Shown: positions 52,056 through 60,986, numbered from the stretch's first letter. The stretch is 64,000 bases of DNA from Kordiimonadaceae bacterium (GCA_024236295.1 JACKKT010000005.1:146908-210907); one strand, 5' to 3'. Numbers and translations: made by a program. The notes: a model not told the origin generated them from the letters alone.

Positions 52056-54827
52056 TTTCACAGTTGTTCCATGTCCATATTCACTTTCAATGGTGATTTC
52101 ACCGTCATGAAGCTCAACCAGCATTTTACAGATGGAAAGTCCGAGTCCCCATCCTTCCTCAGCAACATAGGCAGTCGCCTTTGCCCTGGTAAAGGGTTCT
52201 GTGATTTTTGGCAGGATCTCGGGCTTTATGCCAATTCCTGTATCCGATATTATGATAACAATTTTATGATTTTCTGTTTTAATATGCGCAGTGACACTTC
52301 CACCATTTTCTGTATATTTTACCGCATTGGTCAGAAGATTTAGCAATATCTGTTTTAATGACCGCCTGTCAGCAAAAATTGCATGCGTGTCATCATCAAT
52401 TGTCGTGCTTATTTTAAGACCTTTTTTTGTCGCTTTATCTTTAATCAGTACTATACATTCATCCAGTATTCCATCTGTTTCAAGAAGTTCCTTTTGAATC
52501 ATTTTCTTGCCGCCATCAATGGCTGTTATATCCAGAATATCATTAACCAGCTCAAGCAGATGAACACCGCTATCATTTATATATCGCGCATATTCAGAAT
52601 ATTGATCATTAAGATCCCCAAAATATTTATTTACCATTATTTCCGAGAAACCGATAATAGCATTGAGCGGCGTTCTCAGTTCGTGACTGACCTCTGCAAG
52701 AAAGTTTGAAATAAATGCATTCGCCGCTTCAGCTTCCTCAACTGCTTTCCTTAAAGCATTTTGAGCATTGGTCAGATTTGTGAGATCAGTAATTGACCCA
52801 ATGAATGATAAGTCATCGGCAAATTTAATTTGTCCGACGCCCAAATGCATGGGGAAAGTCTCGCCGTTTTTTCTAAGCCCGTCGACATTGCGGCCAATTC
52901 CAATAATTTTTTTAACGCCAGTGGTAATATAGTTATTAATGTAACTGTCATGCTCTCTGCTAAAATTTTCCGGCATAAGCATTTTAACATTTTTCCCAAT
53001 AACTTCTTCTGACTTATAACCAAAAATATCCTCTGCTGCCGCATTAAATATTTCAATATTACCTTTATTGTCAGTAACAATGGCCCCTGTCGCAACATTT
53101 TCAAAAGCTGAATGAAACCATCCCAGTTTATTTTCCAGTTGCCCTTTAATGAAACCTTCTTCAGCAATCTCCTTTGTAAGCTTAATTTCATTTTCACTTT
53201 TTTGATCCACCTGTTTTTTAAGACGCCAGTTCCAAAAAAGAACGGCGGCAATCAGGAAAACCAAAAAGGAAAATATTTCAATATAAAAGCTATAATCTGC
53301 GTCCTGCGAAACGGGGGTAGCTATCCATTTTTGAATAATCCTGTTTTTATCTTGTTCTGAAATTGAATTCAGGGCTTTTTTTATGGCACTTGAAAGCAGG
53401 GGTAAATCTGTTCTTGTCCCTATTCTTAATGGAGCTTCAAGCCCCGTTTCTCCCACCACACCAATGTTTGCCAGCCTGTATTCCGTAATAATATGGTTTC
53501 CTGAAATAATGCCGCCAATATAGGCATCAGCCGTGCCATCAGCCACAAATTTCATTGCCTCACTAATACTTTCAGCAAGGACAATTTTAATTGACGGATA
53601 TTCCGCTTTAAAATATGCAATTTTTGCATCACCTTTTATAACGGCTACACTTAATCCTTTTAACGCCTCCAGACTGCTCAGATCTATTCTATCCACTTTT
53701 GCAAAAATAAGATCACTTGCAGAATAATAGGATTCAGTAAAATCCAAATAATCTTCGCGCTCTTCTGTTTTTAATATTGCCCCCACTATATCTGATTTAC
53801 CAGATCTGATTTGTTCAAGTCCTTCTGCCCAGTTTCTGTTTCCTGACCAAACAAATCTGACATTCAAAAGCGCCCCAATTTCATTCAGTATTTCGCCAGA
53901 AATGCCTGAAAGATTTCCATCCTGGTCCAGAAAATCAAATGGGATTCCATTGGCTTCAATCGAAACTCTGATAGTTTTATGTTGGGAAAGCCATTCTTTC
54001 TCATCAGAAGATAAGCCGAGGCTGTCATCAACTGATATATTGGTCTGCCATTTGTTCGCCAGTAATGACAATTCCTGTTCGTTAACCCTGTTCATTCCTT
54101 TTTCAAGAATGCTGTTCAGAAGCGGCCAGTCATTGCGTGACGCCAACCTGATTTTTTCTTCATTGCCTTCTTCAGGAAAAAACCGCGAGCCAATTACCTG
54201 AAGGTTATTGATGAGGTTATTATTTATATTATAGTTGGCAATTGGAAGAACTCCGGCAAAAACGTCTGCTTCACCACGTGAAACGCCTTTAAGGGCTTCC
54301 AATTGTGTCGGATATTCAATCAGATTAAGAAATTTAAATCTTTCCTTGTATATTTCTTCAGGGACAGAATCGACAACAACGGCAATTCTCCTGCCCTTTA
54401 AATCATCTACGGAATTTATTCTTTCTGATCCGACCCTGCCATAATAAACACTTGGCAATTCTAAATATGGTTTTGTAAAGTCCAGAAACTCATTGCGCTC
54501 TGGCGTTTCTATTATACTTTGAGCCATATCTATTTCCCGGTTTTTCAGCATTTCAAGCAAGCTACTCCAGGAATTCGCAGTTATATATTTAAGTTTGAGA
54601 CCGACTTTTTCAGCAATAAGGTCAAGATAATCAATTGAAAATCCAACCGGATTTCCGTTTCGGATAAATTCCAATGGTGCCCAATCCGAAGCAATTGTTA
54701 CGGTAATTAAAGGATGTTCCTCGATCCAGATTTTTTCTTCTTCAGTAAGGGAATATTCCTGGGCAAATGAATTTATAAAAAAACAGATATAGAAAAACAG
54801 AATATATTTAAAATTTATTTTTTCCAT
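52026..54827 (-). CDS. Sensor histidine kinase with two SBP_bac_3 domains and a FixL-like heme PAS (paralog 5)
   Basis: A 933-residue kinase: signal/anchor, flytraps 1 and 2 (about 28-270 and 276-508), transmembrane helix (about 516-535), PAS (about 570-690), HisKA with acceptor His715 in EVSHELRTPLN, HATPase_c with GWGLGLSICK. The PAS follows the oxygen sensor FixL: EHDSYINNY carries a His (626) at the proximal heme-ligand position (His200 of Bradyrhizobium FixL) and GIGR an Arg (646) at its Arg220; positions 206 and 214 are Asn and Lys. Both flytraps keep the carboxylate Arg (111, 357). The ATG at 54827 was chosen; an in-frame GTG at 54842 is possible. No receiver, HPt or FixJ-like gene is present. 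Confidence 0.92.
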   Translation of the reverse strand: MEKINFKYILFFYICFFINSFAQEYSLTEEEKIWIEEHPLITVTIASDWAPLEFIRNGNPVGFSIDYLDLIAEKVGLKLKYITANSWSSLLEMLKNREIDMAQSIIETPERNEFLDFTKPYLELPSVYYGRVGSERINSVDDLKGRRIAVVVDSVPEEIYKERFKFLNLIEYPTQLEALKGVSRGEADVFAGVLPIANYNINNNLINNLQVIGSRFFPEEGNEEKIRLASRNDWPLLNSILEKGMNRVNEQELSLLANKWQTNISVDDSLGLSSDEKEWLSQHKTIRVSIEANGIPFDFLDQDGNLSGISGEILNEIGALLNVRFVWSGNRNWAEGLEQIRSGKSDIVGAILKTEEREDYLDFTESYYSASDLIFAKVDRIDLSSLEALKGLSVAVIKGDAKIAYFKAEYPSIKIVLAESISEAMKFVADGTADAYIGGIISGNHIITEYRLANIGVVGETGLEAPLRIGTRTDLPLLSSAIKKALNSISEQDKNRIIQKWIATPVSQDADYSFYIEIFSFLVFLIAAVLFWNWRLKKQVDQKSENEIKLTKEIAEEGFIKGQLENKLGWFHSAFENVATGAIVTDNKGNIEIFNAAAEDIFGYKSEEVIGKNVKMLMPENFSREHDSYINNYITTGVKKIIGIGRNVDGLRKNGETFPMHLGVGQIKFADDLSFIGSITDLTNLTNAQNALRKAVEEAEAANAFISNFLAEVSHELRTPLNAIIGFSEIMVNKYFGDLNDQYSEYARYINDSGVHLLELVNDILDITAIDGGKKMIQKELLETDGILDECIVLIKDKATKKGLKISTTIDDDTHAIFADRRSLKQILLNLLTNAVKYTENGGSVTAHIKTENHKIVIIISDTGIGIKPEILPKITEPFTRAKATAYVAEEGWGLGLSICKMLVELHDGEITIESEYGHGTTVKLVFPEPGAE

Positions 54828-54947
54828 AATGATGGAATTCACCCCGATAAAATTGCAGTTTAATTTAGAATGTTCTAAATCTTATATAGTTAATATATAT
54901 AATAAAGTGATTTTTATAATATTTTATCAGCCAAAGATGAAGTTTTC

Positions 54948-55535
54948 CTAATCAGTCGTTTTTTGGTAAAGTGCTTCAGGTTTTGAGATAGGCTTTCCAG
55001 TATCATCGAAAAAGGGTGAAGAGAATTTTTTAGGGCTAAAGCGCCAGATGAGAACCTTAAACATAATCTTTAAATAGCTGGCCAGCGGGAAGCCTTCATT
55101 ATACTTTTCATCGGGAAGTTTTTTTTGGGCATATTTCCCCTGCACATAAAACCGGACAGGTCCAAGATTTTTATTCCGTTTATCCTCATCATCCATAAAA
55201 TTATGGATCATGCCGACGACTGGAACTTCAGAATGAAGCGTATTTCCAATTGGAGTTTTGCAACAATCAGCATACCAGCGGTATGGGCCTTTTTTGGTCA
55301 ATCTGATTGAACGGATAAGGTTTTTACCTTTTTCAATTGAAATCTGGTGTGGTGACATCTGGAATATGTCTGTCCCACCATATTCGTCCAGAATATCATT
55401 TTCACGACCAAGATATTTTGCAAATGCCTGACAATGATCGCAGTAACAGACAATCCTTATGCCCTCATGCGGTGAAACGTCATAGGCGCACCCTTGAACT
55501 TTACCGCAACTGCATTTTAAATGGACATCAGTCAT
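54948..55535 (-). CDS. GFA/CENP-V-like zinc protein (DUF6151 type)
   Basis: A 195-residue protein with a zinc-binding N-terminal half: LKCSCGKVQGCAYD (CxC), then CYCDHCQAFAKYLG (CxxC), then ADCCKTPIGNT. This cysteine spacing matches the GFA/CENP-V fold, in which some members bind glutathione-formaldehyde adducts. The C-terminal half, with a hydrophobic stretch SYLKIMFKVLIWRF, fits DUF6151. Function unknown. AAGGGAT precedes the ATG at 55535. It is divergent from the TetR gene across a repeat-rich control region. Confidence 0.8.
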   Translation of the reverse strand: MTDVHLKCSCGKVQGCAYDVSPHEGIRIVCYCDHCQAFAKYLGRENDILDEYGGTDIFQMSPHQISIEKGKNLIRSIRLTKKGPYRWYADCCKTPIGNTLHSEVPVVGMIHNFMDDEDKRNKNLGPVRFYVQGKYAQKKLPDEKYNEGFPLASYLKIMFKVLIWRFSPKKFSSPFFDDTGKPISKPEALYQKTTD

Positions 55536-55664
55536 TTTCGATCCCTTAATTATATGACAATATTATAATCTAAATTTTAACTTTCTGGCATTGAAAAAAT
55601 ATACTGCTTTATAAAATAAATAACCAGAGCCAACTGACCTATAGATCTCATTTTAAGACTATCC

Positions 55665-55755
55665 AAATTTGCTGTTCAATTATTCCATTGTTCAAAATTT
55701 AATTTGCACTTTACTTAACGGTAAAGTTAAGTTATATAAACAGCAAATTTTGAAC
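55665..55755. promoter_or_regulatory. Nested inverted-repeat control region upstream of the TetR-efflux operon
   Basis: Several overlapping symmetries occur here. A core operator candidate is ACTTTAC (55708-55714) with GTAAAGT (55721-55727), interlocked with ACTTAAC (55713-55719) and GTTAAGT (55726-55732). Around it, GTTCAAAATTT (55690-55700) matches AAATTTTGAAC (55745-55755), and AAATTTGCTGTT (55665-55676) matches AACAGCAAATTT (55739-55750). TetR dimers bind palindromes of this size, so the core is the best operator guess. The outer repeats could make a loop or second sites. Confidence 0.6.
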
Positions 55756-55798
55756 GACTCTGGATATTCCGTGCCGGAACATTGCAAAAGAAAAATTG

Positions 55799-56392
55799 AT
55801 GGGTAAAAAAATCACAAAGACAGGCGAAAAAATTATTTTTGCCGCCATGGATTGCTACCGTGAATTCGGGGTTCAGGGCTCGTCTATGGATATTATTGCT
55901 GAAAAGGCGGAAACAACCAAACCGACGCTTTATTCTCATTTCGGCTCAAAGGACAAATTGTTTGATGAAGTTTTTGATTACATCCGCATCAATAAATTCA
56001 GCAATTTCAAACTGAAATATGTATGTGAAAAATGCATTATAGAACAGTTAGTTAATCACTTTCTTCGTATTATGGAGCAGTCAGTCAGCCGTGAAATGCT
56101 GAGCCTTTACCGCGCATTAATTATTGAAACAATTCGTCGCGGTGAAGAAGTGAAAATGGAAGGCGATTCAACAACCGAATTTCAACTTCAGAAATGGATT
56201 GAAGATGCAGTAAAAGCCGGCGTGCTTAAAGTCGCGGACACGGAAACAACAGCTTACAATTTACTTGCCATGTTCAGGGGACGGTTTATCTGGCCCACAT
56301 TGCTGGGTATCAAACGGTTTCCAAAAAACACCCGTAAAGAATTACTTGAAAAATCATTAAAAAGTTTTATTACGCCGCTGCTTTCGAAATAG
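55799..56392 (+). CDS. TetR/AcrR family repressor of the efflux operon
   Basis: A 197-residue regulator. The N-terminal helix-turn-helix is typical: AAMDCYREFGVQGSSMDIIA, then AETTKPTLYSHFGSKDKLFDEV. The C-terminal ligand domain has KSFITPLLS at its end and WPTLLGIKRFP before it, as in AefR-like proteins. It leads an operon with HlyD-type and DHA2-type efflux genes and should repress them until a toxic ligand binds. The ATG at 55799 has only a weak purine tract; an in-frame TTG lies just before it. Confidence 0.9.
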   Translation: MGKKITKTGEKIIFAAMDCYREFGVQGSSMDIIAEKAETTKPTLYSHFGSKDKLFDEVFDYIRINKFSNFKLKYVCEKCIIEQLVNHFLRIMEQSVSREMLSLYRALIIETIRRGEEVKMEGDSTTEFQLQKWIEDAVKAGVLKVADTETTAYNLLAMFRGRFIWPTLLGIKRFPKNTRKELLEKSLKSFITPLLSK

Positions 56393-56433
56393 GCAGCAGT
56401 CATAAAAATAAATTCCAAGGAATGGAAAAACCT

Positions 56434-57525
56434 ATGTCAGAAACAAATAAAGATGAAGATCCGGCCGAAAATGGCAAAAAATGGAAAAAAGAAGGTAAGT
56501 CTAAAAAAGGAAAATTCCTGATCCTGATCAGCGTCCCCACGGTGCTGATTGCTGCCGGCGCTTGGTTTTATTTGCAAAGTGACCGTTATATTTCGACCGA
56601 GAATGCCTATATCAAGGCTGATACAACATCCATCAGCGCAGAGGTAACAGGACGAATTACCGAAGTGGAAGTCCGGGATAATGAACCGGTCAAAAAAGGC
56701 CAACTTCTGCTTTCTATTGATCCGGAACCATATGAAATCGCGGTTGAAAGCGCTAAAGCGCGGCTGAATGCCACCGTCGTGGAAATCGAAAGCCTGCGGT
56801 CCGATTATCTGAAAACCCTGTCCGAACTGGCGGTTGAAGAGGAAAATGTCCGCTTTCGTAAAGGGGAAAATGACCGCTATCAAAGCCTGATCGGCAAACA
56901 GGTCATATCCCAGGAAAAGCTTAACCAGGTTGAATATGATTATAACAAAGCCCTGCGCGAGCGGGATTCTGCCAAACGTGAGGTCGAAGTCATAAGATCA
57001 AAACTTGGCGGCGACCCGGACATGGATATTACCGAGCATCCAAGCTACAAACAGGCAAAAGCAGAACTGGACAGACGTGAACTTGATCTGTCCCGCGTAA
57101 AAATATTTGCCCCCATTGACGGTATTGCCGCCAACCTGTCGCTCGATATGGGTGAATATATCATAGCCGGTATGCCACTTTTCACCATTGTTGAGCAGCA
57201 TGGTCAGTGGATTGAAGCTAATTTCAAGGAAACAGACCTGACCCATATGGAGACAGGTCAGCTGGCCGAGGTTGAGGTAGATGCCTACCCCGGTGTCAAA
57301 TGGCAGGCGCGCGTGATAAGCATCACACCGGCGACAGGGGCGGAATTTTCAATCCTTCCGGCACAGAATAGTTCCGGCAACTGGGTTAAGGTTGTCCAGC
57401 GGATTATGGTTAAATTTGAAATTCTGGATACACAGAATAAACCACGGCTTCTTTCCGGCATGAGCACCGTTATCACCGTTGATACCGGAAAAACCCGCCT
57501 TGATCGCATGATGGAAAAAAGCTGA
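56434..57525 (+). CDS. HlyD/EmrA-type membrane fusion protein
   Basis: A 363-residue periplasmic adaptor. A charged cytoplasmic start (GKKWKKEGKSKKGKF) precedes one transmembrane anchor (about residues 25-44). The first lipoyl half-motif TGRITEVEVRDNEPVKKGQ, a helical hairpin (about 95-190) and the second lipoyl half with FAPIDGIAANLSLDMGEYI follow. It bridges an inner-membrane pump to an outer-membrane channel, here surely the DHA2 transporter encoded next. No outer-membrane TolC-type gene is adjacent. The ATG at 56434 is preferred for spacing from AAGGAATGG; the ATG at 56422 directly abuts AAGGA. Confidence 0.9.
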   Translation: MSETNKDEDPAENGKKWKKEGKSKKGKFLILISVPTVLIAAGAWFYLQSDRYISTENAYIKADTTSISAEVTGRITEVEVRDNEPVKKGQLLLSIDPEPYEIAVESAKARLNATVVEIESLRSDYLKTLSELAVEEENVRFRKGENDRYQSLIGKQVISQEKLNQVEYDYNKALRERDSAKREVEVIRSKLGGDPDMDITEHPSYKQAKAELDRRELDLSRVKIFAPIDGIAANLSLDMGEYIIAGMPLFTIVEQHGQWIEANFKETDLTHMETGQLAEVEVDAYPGVKWQARVISITPATGAEFSILPAQNSSGNWVKVVQRIMVKFEILDTQNKPRLLSGMSTVITVDTGKTRLDRMMEKS

Positions 57526-57563
57526 AATAATTAATGAAACCAATTTTTTAAAAGATAAAATTA

Positions 57564-59078
57564 ATGTCAGATGTAAAGACACATTCAATCGTTCCCAATA
57601 AAGCCATGCTGACCGGTTCAGTGATGCTGGCAACGATTATTCAGGTGCTGGACACCACCATTGCCAATGTGGCGCTGCCGCATATGCAGGGCAGTCTTTC
57701 CGCGACCCAGGATCAGATCACCTGGGTGCTGACATCCTATATTGTGGCGACCGCCATTATGACCCTCCCCACCGGCTGGATCGCCGGAAGGATCGGCAAA
57801 AAAGAACTTTTTCTGATTTCCGTAACCGGCTTTACCATTTCATCTGTATTATGCGGCATTGCCACATCCATTGATGAAATGGTTCTCTTTCGTGTGATAC
57901 AGGGGGCAAGCGGTGCTGCCCTGATCCCGCTGTCGCAATCGGTCCTTTTGGATATTAACCCCCGTGAAAAGCACGGCTCCGCCATGGCGATCTGGGGGGT
58001 TGGTGTGATGGTCGGCCCAATCATCGGCCCTACCCTTGGGGGGTATCTCACCGAATATTATGACTGGCGCTATGTGTTTTTCATCAATCTGCCGCTTGGG
58101 ATAATCTGTCTTCTGGGCATTTCAAAATTTATGCCTGAATCCGAAAGAAGCGACCGTCCGTTTGATGCCTTCGGCTTTATGATGCTGGCGCTGACCATTG
58201 CCTCCATTCAGCTGATGCTTGACCGCGGCCAGCAGGAAGACTGGTTTAATTCCTATGAAATTATCGCCTATACCGGGGCAACAGTTGCATTTTTCTGGAT
58301 GTATATCATTCATTCGCGCTTCGCGAAAAACCCGTTTTATCATGTGGAAATGTTCCGGGACAGAAATTATGTGACCGCGTCCTGCTTTATCTTCATTGTC
58401 GGCATTATCCTGCTTGCCACTCTCGCTTTGCTGCCGCCGTTCCTTCAGAACCAGATGGGCTATTCAGTGATGAGCATCGGTGTACTGATGGCACCGCGCG
58501 GCGTTGGTACCATGTTTGGCATGATGATTGCCGGACGGCTCACCCAAAAAGTGGATCCGCGTAAACTGGTGCTGATTGGCATGACGCTGATGGCTTATTC
58601 CCTTTATGAAATGAGCGAATTTACAACCTTTGTGCCAGAGCATTTCATCATCACCACCGGCATTACACAGGGCCTTGGCCTCGGTCTTGTTTTTGTGCCC
58701 TTAAGCACCATTACATTTTCGACCCTTGACCCGAAATACCGGACCGAAGCCTCAAGCCTATTTAACCTGCTGAGGAATATGGGCAGCAGTATCGGGGTTT
58801 CCATTGCCGTCACCCTGCTGGGGCAGAGCATCCAGACCAACCATTCGTATCTGGCGGAAAATATCACCGATACCACAACCCGCCTGCCCGCATATCTTAT
58901 GCCGCAGGGGATCGAAGCGAGCTCTGCGATTTTCCGCCTGCTTGACGGGGTGATTAATAATCAAGCCATCACCATCGGCTATATTAATGACTTTTATCTG
59001 ATGATGTGGGTGGTGATCTGCGCCATGCCGCTGGTGCTGCTCCTCAGCAACCCGCTCAAGCTTAATCAGGCAAAATAA
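57564..59078 (+). CDS. DHA2-family multidrug efflux transporter (EmrB/QacA type)
   Basis: A 504-residue major-facilitator protein with 14 predicted helices. Visible motifs include the start LDTTIANVALPHMQG with the Asp of helix 1 (motif D1), GWIAGRIGKKELFLISV (motif A) and IWGVGVMVGPIIGPTLGGYL (motif C, antiporter signature). It exports drugs or other hydrophobic compounds in exchange for protons, together with the HlyD-type protein from the preceding gene. There is only a weak ribosome site before ATG 57564. Confidence 0.92.
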   Translation: MSDVKTHSIVPNKAMLTGSVMLATIIQVLDTTIANVALPHMQGSLSATQDQITWVLTSYIVATAIMTLPTGWIAGRIGKKELFLISVTGFTISSVLCGIATSIDEMVLFRVIQGASGAALIPLSQSVLLDINPREKHGSAMAIWGVGVMVGPIIGPTLGGYLTEYYDWRYVFFINLPLGIICLLGISKFMPESERSDRPFDAFGFMMLALTIASIQLMLDRGQQEDWFNSYEIIAYTGATVAFFWMYIIHSRFAKNPFYHVEMFRDRNYVTASCFIFIVGIILLATLALLPPFLQNQMGYSVMSIGVLMAPRGVGTMFGMMIAGRLTQKVDPRKLVLIGMTLMAYSLYEMSEFTTFVPEHFIITTGITQGLGLGLVFVPLSTITFSTLDPKYRTEASSLFNLLRNMGSSIGVSIAVTLLGQSIQTNHSYLAENITDTTTRLPAYLMPQGIEASSAIFRLLDGVINNQAITIGYINDFYLMMWVVICAMPLVLLLSNPLKLNQAK

Positions 59079-59180
59079 TAAGGGGGGAATTTTGGGCGAT
59101 TAAAACTTGCCCCGCCCCCTCGCCCGTGCTAAAGCCTGTGCCAGAGCATTAATAATCAATTTTAGTTTGGGAAATTCACC

Positions 59181-60476
59181 ATGATTCCACGGTATTCGCG
59201 CGAAATAATGACCACAATTTGGGAACCGAAAACAAGATTCCAAATCTGGTTCGAGATCGAGGCCCACGCCTGTGACGCCCTCGCCGAACTTGGTGTGATT
59301 CCTAAGGAAAGTGCGAAAATCATTTGGGAAAAAGGCAATTTTGATATTGACCGCATTGATGAAATTGAACGGGAAGTGAAGCATGATGTCATCGCTTTCC
59401 TCACTTCCCTCGCTGAATATATCGGCCCTGAAGCCCGCTTTGTCCATCAGGGCATGACCTCGTCCGATGTGCTTGACACCTGCCTGAATGTTCAGCTGGT
59501 CCGCGCCGCAGACATATTGATTGATGATGTTGAAAAACTTCTGGTCGTTTTAAAGCGCCGCGCCTATGAGCATAAAATGGATGTCTGCATCGGCCGCAGC
59601 CACGGCATTCATGCGGAACCCGTCACTTTCGGCCTTAAAATGGCGGAAGCCTACGCCGAATTCGACCGTAATTTGCAACGCCTTAAAAATGCCCGCGAGG
59701 AAATTGCCACCTGCGCCATTTCCGGTGCCGTCGGCACCTTTGCCAATATCGACCCGCGGGTTGAGGAACATGTGGCCAAAGCCATGGGGCTTAAGGCCGA
59801 ACCCGTTTCGACACAGGTGATCCCGCGTGACCGCCATGCCATGTTCTTCTGCACCCTTGGTGTGGTCGCCAGCTCGATTGAAAGACTGGCTGTTGAAATT
59901 CGCCACCTGCAACGGACAGAAGTTTTGGAAGCGGAGGAATTTTTCTCAAAAGGGCAAAAGGGCTCATCTGCCATGCCCCATAAACGTAACCCGATCCTGA
60001 CCGAAAACCTGACCGGGCTTGCCCGTCTGGTGCGCGGTATGGCCATTCCGGCCATGGAAAATGTCGCCCTCTGGCACGAACGGGATATTTCCCATTCATC
60101 GGTGGAACGGATGATCGGCCCCGACGCCACCGTGACCCTTGATTTCGCCCTCGCCCGCCTGACCGGTGTGATGGATAAACTGGTGGTTTACCCGCAAAAT
60201 ATGATTAAAAACATGGACAAGCTCGGCGGCCTTCATAATTCGCAGCGTGTCCTGCTCGCCCTGACCCAGGCCGGTGTCAGCCGCGAAGATGCTTACCGCC
60301 TTGTTCAGCGAAACGCCATGAAGGTTTGGGAACACGGCGCCAATTTCGCCGACGAGCTTAAAGCCGACCCCGAAGTCTCCGCCAAATTATCCGACGCCGA
60401 AATTGATGATAAGTTTGATCTTGGCTACCACACCAAACATGTCGACACGATATTTAAAAGAGTGTTCGGTGAGTAA
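59181..60476 (+). CDS. purB: Adenylosuccinate lyase
   Basis: A 431-residue enzyme of the fumarase/aspartase superfamily. It cleaves SAICAR and adenylosuccinate to release fumarate in purine synthesis. Signature SSAMPHKRNPILTENL lies at about residues 265-280; the catalytic regions HQGMTSSDVLDTCLN and GRSHGIHAEPVTFG are also clear. Local GC is higher than in the kinase region. It is upstream of the other pur genes but separated from them by a palindromic repeat and the opposite-strand DUF1476 gene. Confidence 0.97.
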   Translation: MIPRYSREIMTTIWEPKTRFQIWFEIEAHACDALAELGVIPKESAKIIWEKGNFDIDRIDEIEREVKHDVIAFLTSLAEYIGPEARFVHQGMTSSDVLDTCLNVQLVRAADILIDDVEKLLVVLKRRAYEHKMDVCIGRSHGIHAEPVTFGLKMAEAYAEFDRNLQRLKNAREEIATCAISGAVGTFANIDPRVEEHVAKAMGLKAEPVSTQVIPRDRHAMFFCTLGVVASSIERLAVEIRHLQRTEVLEAEEFFSKGQKGSSAMPHKRNPILTENLTGLARLVRGMAIPAMENVALWHERDISHSSVERMIGPDATVTLDFALARLTGVMDKLVVYPQNMIKNMDKLGGLHNSQRVLLALTQAGVSREDAYRLVQRNAMKVWEHGANFADELKADPEVSAKLSDAEIDDKFDLGYHTKHVDTIFKRVFGE

Positions 60477-60501
60477 TCCCCGTTACGCCTGACCAATCGT
60501 C

Positions 60502-60584
60502 ACTCCTGCGAAAGCAGGAGTCCACTTATCATCAAATGATACACGACCAACTTAAGTCTTATGGATTCCCGCCTGCGCGGGAAT
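60502..60584. repeat. Palindromic double-hairpin intergenic repeat (REP-like)
   Basis: Hairpin one is ACTCCTGC-GAAA-GCAGGAGT (60502-60521), with a GNRA-type loop. Hairpin two is ATTCCCGC-CTGC-GCGGGAAT (60565-60584). Between them lies a small ATCAT/ATGAT stem, and the flanks GGAGTCCA and TGGATTCC are complementary apart from a wobble, so the whole can fold as a three-way structure. Elements with arms of this kind are dispersed through many alphaproteobacterial genomes. It may also end or stabilise the purB transcript. Confidence 0.8.
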
Positions 60585-60605
60585 GACAACGTTGAAAAAT
60601 AAAAA

Positions 60606-60633
60606 AAGCCGCCTGAATTACTTCAGGCGGCTT
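60606..60633 (-). terminator. Terminator of the DUF1476 gene
   Basis: AAGCCGCCTGAA (60606-60617) pairs perfectly with TTCAGGCGGCTT (60622-60633) around a 4-base loop. On the minus strand a run of seven T follows. Confidence 0.9.
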
Positions 60634-60659
60634 GAATTTTTTATAGCTAAATATTCGGC

Positions 60660-60986
60660 TTATTTAACTTCGGCTTTCACCTGTGCGATGGCGGTGACCA
60701 TCAGGTCGTCCATCTGGCGGCGGATCTGATGTTCGGACTGCTCAACGCCCGCTTCGGCGAGGTCGCCCTTCACTTTGCGGTAAACATCGTCATCACCGGC
60801 TTCGTCAAAGTCGCTTTCAATCACTTCGCGGGCATAGGCGTCAATCGCTTCGCCGGAAAAACCCATAAGACCGGCAGCCCACTGACCCAGCAGTTTATTG
60901 CGGCGGGCCGTTGCCTTAAATTCAATTTCCTTATCATGCGAAAACTTGTTTTCCGCGGCTTTTTCCCGATCATTAAACTGTGTCAT
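60660..60986 (-). CDS. DUF1476 protein, F1-ATPase zeta-type inhibitor
   Basis: A 108-residue helical protein with the DUF1476 pattern FNDREKAAENKFSHDKEIEF at the start, RRNKLLGQWAAGLMG and a C-terminal MDDLMVTAIAQVKAEV. In Paracoccus the homologous zeta subunit binds F1-ATPase and blocks ATP hydrolysis in one direction; the N-terminal region carries the inhibitory helix. The family is essentially limited to alphaproteobacteria, which supports the taxonomic call. AGGAG precedes the ATG at 60986. Confidence 0.9.
   Translation of the reverse strand: MTQFNDREKAAENKFSHDKEIEFKATARRNKLLGQWAAGLMGFSGEAIDAYAREVIESDFDEAGDDDVYRKVKGDLAEAGVEQSEHQIRRQMDDLMVTAIAQVKAEVK

Noticed and set aside
59651..60130. 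Long minus-strand open frame inside purB
   Set aside because: It is opposite a highly conserved enzyme gene with higher local GC, which creates long antisense frames; no protein features are visible.
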